A stretch of DNA of 16,960 bases from Methylococcales bacterium (GTDB lineage: Bacteria; Pseudomonadota; Gammaproteobacteria; Methylococcales; UBA1147), in NCBI GenBank assembly GCA_024958995.1, contig JANXGZ010000189.1:1-16960 (forward strand). The letters run 5' to 3'. Position numbers and translations under genes: made by a program. This document shows positions 13,735 through 16,960 of this stretch, one piece after another. Under the pieces are notes generated by a model. It made no database searches and was not told where the DNA came from. It worked only from the letters and a program-made list of their open reading frames with translations. The first letter of the stretch is position 1. Each line of letters starts with the position of its first letter.

Positions 13735-14994
13735 ATGAATCATTTTGAATACCACGATAACGAACTGTTCGCCGAACAGGTTGCGGTTCGAGAAATAGCA
13801 CAACGCTTCGGAACGCCGAGCTACATTTATTCGCGAGCCACTCTGGAAAGACACTGGAAGGCCTTTGACAGTGCTTTCGGAACCCGGCCTCACCTGATTT
13901 GCTACGCAGTGAAAGCTAATTCCAATCTCGCAGTTCTCAAGGTGCTTGCCCGCCTCGGATCCGGCTTTGACATCGTTTCTGCGGGTGAACTGGCGCGGGT
14001 CATTGAAGCGGGCGGTAACCCCGACAGAATCGTTTTCTCAGGCGTCGGCAAACGCGATGACGAATTACGAAAGGCAGTGGACGCTGGAATCCGCTGTTTC
14101 AACATAGAGGTTGCGGGTGAACTGACCCGGTTGAATCGGATTGCCGGTGAAACCGCACGCAAGGCTCCGGTATCGATTCGGGTAAACCCGGACGTTGATG
14201 CAAAAACCCACCCTTATATAGCAACCGGCCTGAAAGAAAACAAGTTTGGAATCGATTTCCGTGATGCGATCAGTGTCTACCGGCTGGCCGCAGAACTTCC
14301 CAACCTGGAAATTGTCGGCATCGATTGCCATATCGGCTCCCAGCTGACCAGTGTGACTCCCTTTATCGATGCGCTTGACCGGGTTCTCGATTTGCGAAAA
14401 CAACTCATGAACCAGGGAATTTCAATTCACCACCTGGACCTGGGAGGCGGTCTCGGTATCCGCTACAAGAACGAGACCCCCCCTGAGCCGGCAACCTATG
14501 TTCAGGCCCTTTTCAACCGCTTGGGAAGCGATGATGTCGAGATTCTGCTGGAACCCGGAAGGGCCATCGCCGGTAACGCCGGGATCCTGGTCACCCAGGT
14601 TGAATACCTCAAACCGACGCCGGAGAGAAATTTTGCCATCGTAGACGCTGCGATGAATGACCTGTTGCGACCTGCATTGTATGATGCCTGGCAGGACATC
14701 GTCCCAGTCACCATCGGGAGGTCCGTCCCTGAAACCGAATATGATATTGTTGGCCCGATCTGCGAAACTGGTGATTTCCTCGGAAAATCGCGCAAACTGC
14801 CACTGGAAGAAGGAAATCTGCTGGCCATTCGATCTTCCGGCGCGTACGGTTTCAGCATGAGCTCGAACTATAACTCCAGACCCCGGGCTGCCGAGGTCAT
14901 GGTCGACGGGAACCAGGCCTTCCTGATCCGTGACCGTGAGCAACTGCAACAACTCTGGACTGGCGAACACATCCCTGATTTTCTCCAGGACTGA
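13735..14994 (+). CDS. lysA: Diaminopimelate decarboxylase
   Basis: LysA is the cytosolic PLP enzyme that converts meso-diaminopimelate to lysine. The product from ATG 13735 is 419 aa, normal for the family. The PLP lysine is K60 in CYAVKANSN. Other landmarks are SAGELARVIEAG, FSGVGKRDDEL, RVNPDVDAKTHPYIATGLKE, HIGSQLT, LDLGGGLGIRY, the phosphate-binding EPGRAIAGNAG, the CETGDFL active-site motif contributed across the dimer, and SGAYGFSMSSNYNSRPR. The frame is open 44 codons further upstream, but that stretch is the other-frame shadow of the lipoprotein gene. The start lies 4 nt after that gene, so the two are almost certainly co-transcribed. dapF, whose product makes the substrate, follows 38 nt downstream. 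Confidence 0.97.
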   Translation: MNHFEYHDNELFAEQVAVREIAQRFGTPSYIYSRATLERHWKAFDSAFGTRPHLICYAVKANSNLAVLKVLARLGSGFDIVSAGELARVIEAGGNPDRIVFSGVGKRDDELRKAVDAGIRCFNIEVAGELTRLNRIAGETARKAPVSIRVNPDVDAKTHPYIATGLKENKFGIDFRDAISVYRLAAELPNLEIVGIDCHIGSQLTSVTPFIDALDRVLDLRKQLMNQGISIHHLDLGGGLGIRYKNETPPEPATYVQALFNRLGSDDVEILLEPGRAIAGNAGILVTQVEYLKPTPERNFAIVDAAMNDLLRPALYDAWQDIVPVTIGRSVPETEYDIVGPICETGDFLGKSRKLPLEEGNLLAIRSSGAYGFSMSSNYNSRPRAAEVMVDGNQAFLIRDREQLQQLWTGEHIPDFLQD

Positions 14995-15032
14995 AGCTGA
15001 AGATCCCAAGCCCAGAATCGACAACCGGTCAA

Positions 15033-15863
15033 TTGAAGCTGGAATTTACAAAAATGCACGGCTTGGGCAACGACTTCGTTGTCATTGACGGGATCAGGCA
15101 GGCGGTGAATCTCTCTCTTGATCAGATTCAATTGCTAGCCAACCGGAATTTCGGGGTCGGATGTGACCAGATCCTGCTGGTCGAACGTCCCGGATCTTCG
15201 AACGCTGATTTCCGCTACCGGATTTTCAACCCCGACGGCAGCGAAGTCAGCCAGTGCGGCAACGGCGCTCGCTGTTTCGCTCGCTTTGTGCTGAACAAGA
15301 AACTCACCAGCAAGCCGGAAATTACGGTAGACACCAATGCCGGTCAACTGGTACTGCAGGTGGGGGAAAGCGATGATATCCGGGTCAACATGGGCATTCC
15401 GCGACACGAACCTGAAGAAATCCCTCTTAGAGCGGCCACCAGATCGATGCACTACGCAACAAAGCTCGGCGATCAAGATATCACCTTTAGCGCGGTTTCA
15501 CTTGGAAACCCACACGCCGTCATCCTAGTCGACGATGTCCGAACGGCCCTGGTTGAGCAGCTTGGTCGACAACTGGAAAGCCATGAAATATTTCCACAAC
15601 GAGTCAACGTGGGTTTCATGGAAGTTGTTGATCGGCACCGTGCGCGACTCCGGGTATTCGAACGGGGTGCCGGCGAAACACTGGCTTGCGGTAGCGGGGC
15701 TTGCGCAGCCACGGTGGTGGGCATTGAACAGAAGCTGCTGGAGAATCCGGTAAGAATTGACCTGCCTGGCGGACCGCTTATGATATCGTGGGGCGGTTAC
15801 GGCCAGCCAGTTTATATGACTGGCCCTGCCATCAGCGTGTTTGAAGGAAGAATCGAATTATGA
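15033..15863 (+). CDS. dapF: Diaminopimelate epimerase
   Basis: DapF interconverts LL- and meso-diaminopimelate without a cofactor, serving lysine and peptidoglycan synthesis. The 276-aa length is the usual one. The two catalytic cysteines are C75 in SQCGNGARCFARF and C219 in ACGSGACAATV. HGLGNDFVVID, the FNPDGSE stretch and NPHAVILVDD are also typical. TTG 15033 is taken as the start because the product then begins MKLEFTKMHGLGNDF, matching the family N-terminus. The first in-frame ATG (15054) would remove the first beta-strand. No strong ribosome-binding site is visible, so a coupled or weakly initiated start is likely. Its TGA stop overlaps the next gene's ATG (ATGA). Confidence 0.97.
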   Translation: MKLEFTKMHGLGNDFVVIDGIRQAVNLSLDQIQLLANRNFGVGCDQILLVERPGSSNADFRYRIFNPDGSEVSQCGNGARCFARFVLNKKLTSKPEITVDTNAGQLVLQVGESDDIRVNMGIPRHEPEEIPLRAATRSMHYATKLGDQDITFSAVSLGNPHAVILVDDVRTALVEQLGRQLESHEIFPQRVNVGFMEVVDRHRARLRVFERGAGETLACGSGACAATVVGIEQKLLENPVRIDLPGGPLMISWGGYGQPVYMTGPAISVFEGRIEL

Positions 15864-16564
15864 AGCAAGCAGAAATTGCCAAAGACGAAAATGGAGGAGT
15901 TACCGCCGAACAGGTGCAGACCTACCTGTCACAACATCCGGGTTTTTTTGCCAACCACGAAGGACTGCTTCAAAACCTGAGCATTCCGCATCATTCCGGT
16001 TCTGCGGTTTCTCTGATCGAGAAGCAACTACAGCTTTATCGGGAAAAGAACGAAAAACTGTCGCAGCAACTCAGCCTACTGGTGCAGATCGCGCGGGAAA
16101 ATGACGGCCTGTTCCAGAAAGTGCACAAGTTGACCCTCTCCCTGATGGACGCGAGTGACCTAGAGAACACCGTAACAGACCTGCAGTCCGTCCTCCACAA
16201 TGAATTCAAGGCCGATTTCGTCTCACTGCGCATCCTGCAGGAAAACAGCGACTCTCCCCTTGCTGAAGTTTTCGTTGCTCCTTCGGACCCGCGGCTGGAT
16301 TCGTTCCAAAAAATGATTGATTCCGGACGCCCAAAATGCGGGGAACCGGCATCGGAACACGGAGCGTTCCTGTTCGGGGACAACGGCGACCGAATCAAAT
16401 CCTGTGCAATCATTCCCTTTGCCACATCCGGTGTTTCAGGTCTGCTCGGAATCGGTAGCCTGGACGGTGAACGCTTCCTGCCCACCATGGGACAGCTGTT
16501 CCTGATCCAAATTGGTGAACTGATCGCATACCGTCTGAACGCCATCCTAGGCAGCGAAAGTTAA
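15860..16564 (+). CDS. DUF484 family protein with GAF-like domain
   Basis: This 234-aa protein belongs to the DUF484 family, found between dapF and xerC in many Gammaproteobacteria (YigA in E. coli). The N-terminus VQTYLSQHPGFFANHEGLL is the family signature and is followed by IPHHSGSAVSLIEKQLQLYR and a helical, heptad-like stretch (about residues 50–90). The rest, from about residue 90, resembles a GAF domain, with VSLRIL, CAIIPFATSGVSGLLGIGS and FLIQIGELIAYRL. It starts by ATGA overlap with dapF and ends 9 nt before xerC, so it is part of the same operon. Its biochemical role and any ligand are unknown. Confidence 0.9.
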   Translation: MKQAEIAKDENGGVTAEQVQTYLSQHPGFFANHEGLLQNLSIPHHSGSAVSLIEKQLQLYREKNEKLSQQLSLLVQIARENDGLFQKVHKLTLSLMDASDLENTVTDLQSVLHNEFKADFVSLRILQENSDSPLAEVFVAPSDPRLDSFQKMIDSGRPKCGEPASEHGAFLFGDNGDRIKSCAIIPFATSGVSGLLGIGSLDGERFLPTMGQLFLIQIGELIAYRLNAILGSES

Positions 16565-16573
16565 CCTTTCAGC

Positions 16574-16960
16574 GTGTCCTCGACCCTGAATCCGCTGCTG
16601 GAACGGTATATAGATCAGCTCCGTTACGAACGCCGAGCATCGCCGCATACCCTCAGTGCCTGCCGCCGCGACCTTTCCAAACTCGCTAGATTCTGTGAAA
16701 AATCGAAGATCCCAGCCTGGAATAAGCTGAAAACACACCACATCCAGAGTCACATCACAGCGGAGTTCCGAAAGGGGCTGGGAAGCCGCAGCCTGCAGCG
16801 TGAGCTTTCATCGATCCGCGGGTTCCTGCAGTTTCTTGGCCATAACAACGAGATTGATGATAACCCGGCAAATTACGTCCGGGCGCCCAAGGCGGCAAAC
16901 AGGCTACCCAGAACTCTCGATGTGGACCAGATCGCCGGATTAATGCAAGCCAGCCCGGGT
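16574..16960 (+). CDS. xerC: Tyrosine recombinase XerC, N-terminal part (cut by window edge)
   Basis: XerC works with XerD at dif to resolve chromosome dimers. From GTG 16574, 129 codons run to the edge. The visible part is the N-terminal SAM-like core-binding domain: LLERYIDQLRYERRASPHTL, ACRRDLSKLARFCE, SLQRELSSIRGFLQFL and NPANYVRAPKAANRLPRTLD. The catalytic domain with the R-H-R-Y residues lies outside the window. The GTG start is 9 nt after the DUF484 stop; no clear ribosome-binding site precedes it. Position after dapF and DUF484 distinguishes it from XerD and from phage integrases. Confidence 0.92.
   Translation, partial: MSSTLNPLLERYIDQLRYERRASPHTLSACRRDLSKLARFCEKSKIPAWNKLKTHHIQSHITAEFRKGLGSRSLQRELSSIRGFLQFLGHNNEIDDNPANYVRAPKAANRLPRTLDVDQIAGLMQASPG

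Overview
The window looks like chromosomal DNA of a free-living gammaproteobacterium of moderate G+C that makes hopanoids. Two things point that way. The right end carries the order lipoprotein (LptM-like)–lysA–dapF–DUF484–xerC, which is characteristic of Gammaproteobacteria such as Pseudomonas. The left two thirds is a compact hopanoid locus. I cannot assign a genus from the sequence alone.

Layout. (1) Positions 1–1987, minus strand: hpnH (cut by the window edge) follows ispH with an ATGA overlap, so the last enzyme of the MEP pathway to IPP/DMAPP is translationally coupled to the radical-SAM enzyme that adds adenosine to diploptene. (2) Positions 1988–2601: an AT-rich divergent control region with two plus-strand promoter candidates and several inverted repeats. 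(3) Positions 2602–10522, plus strand: a run of a long, eukaryote-like squalene synthase, squalene-hopene cyclase (shc/hpnF), hpnG, hpnN and hpnO, with gaps of 69 nt or less and one overlap. (4) Positions 10546–11160, minus strand: hpnM, a periplasmic MlaC/Ttg2D-like protein, convergent with hpnO. (5) Positions 11301–13270: a DUF2782 protein, a DUF1499 protein and a fructosamine-kinase-family protein. (6) Positions 13548–16960, plus strand: LptM-like lipoprotein, lysA, dapF, DUF484 protein and the start of xerC.

How the genes fit together. IspH supplies isoprenoid precursors. Squalene synthase joins two farnesyl diphosphates, and Shc cyclises squalene to diploptene/diplopterol. HpnH adds adenosine to diploptene, HpnG removes adenine, and HpnO aminates the C35 side chain towards aminobacteriohopanetriol. 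HpnN (an RND-type pump) and HpnM are the presumed envelope-transport components. LysA and DapF belong to the diaminopimelate/lysine route, and XerC is the dimer-resolution recombinase.

I found no new enzyme system, phage, insertion sequence, tRNA, rRNA or CRISPR array. The most interesting signals are regulatory. A perfect 12-bp hairpin followed by a T-run lies inside the first 91 nt of hpnG, where it could attenuate the side-chain and transport genes relative to shc. Palindromes overlap the divergent promoters. A G8 tract lies in shc. A pair of identical outward-facing extended −10 elements separates hpnM from the DUF2782 gene.
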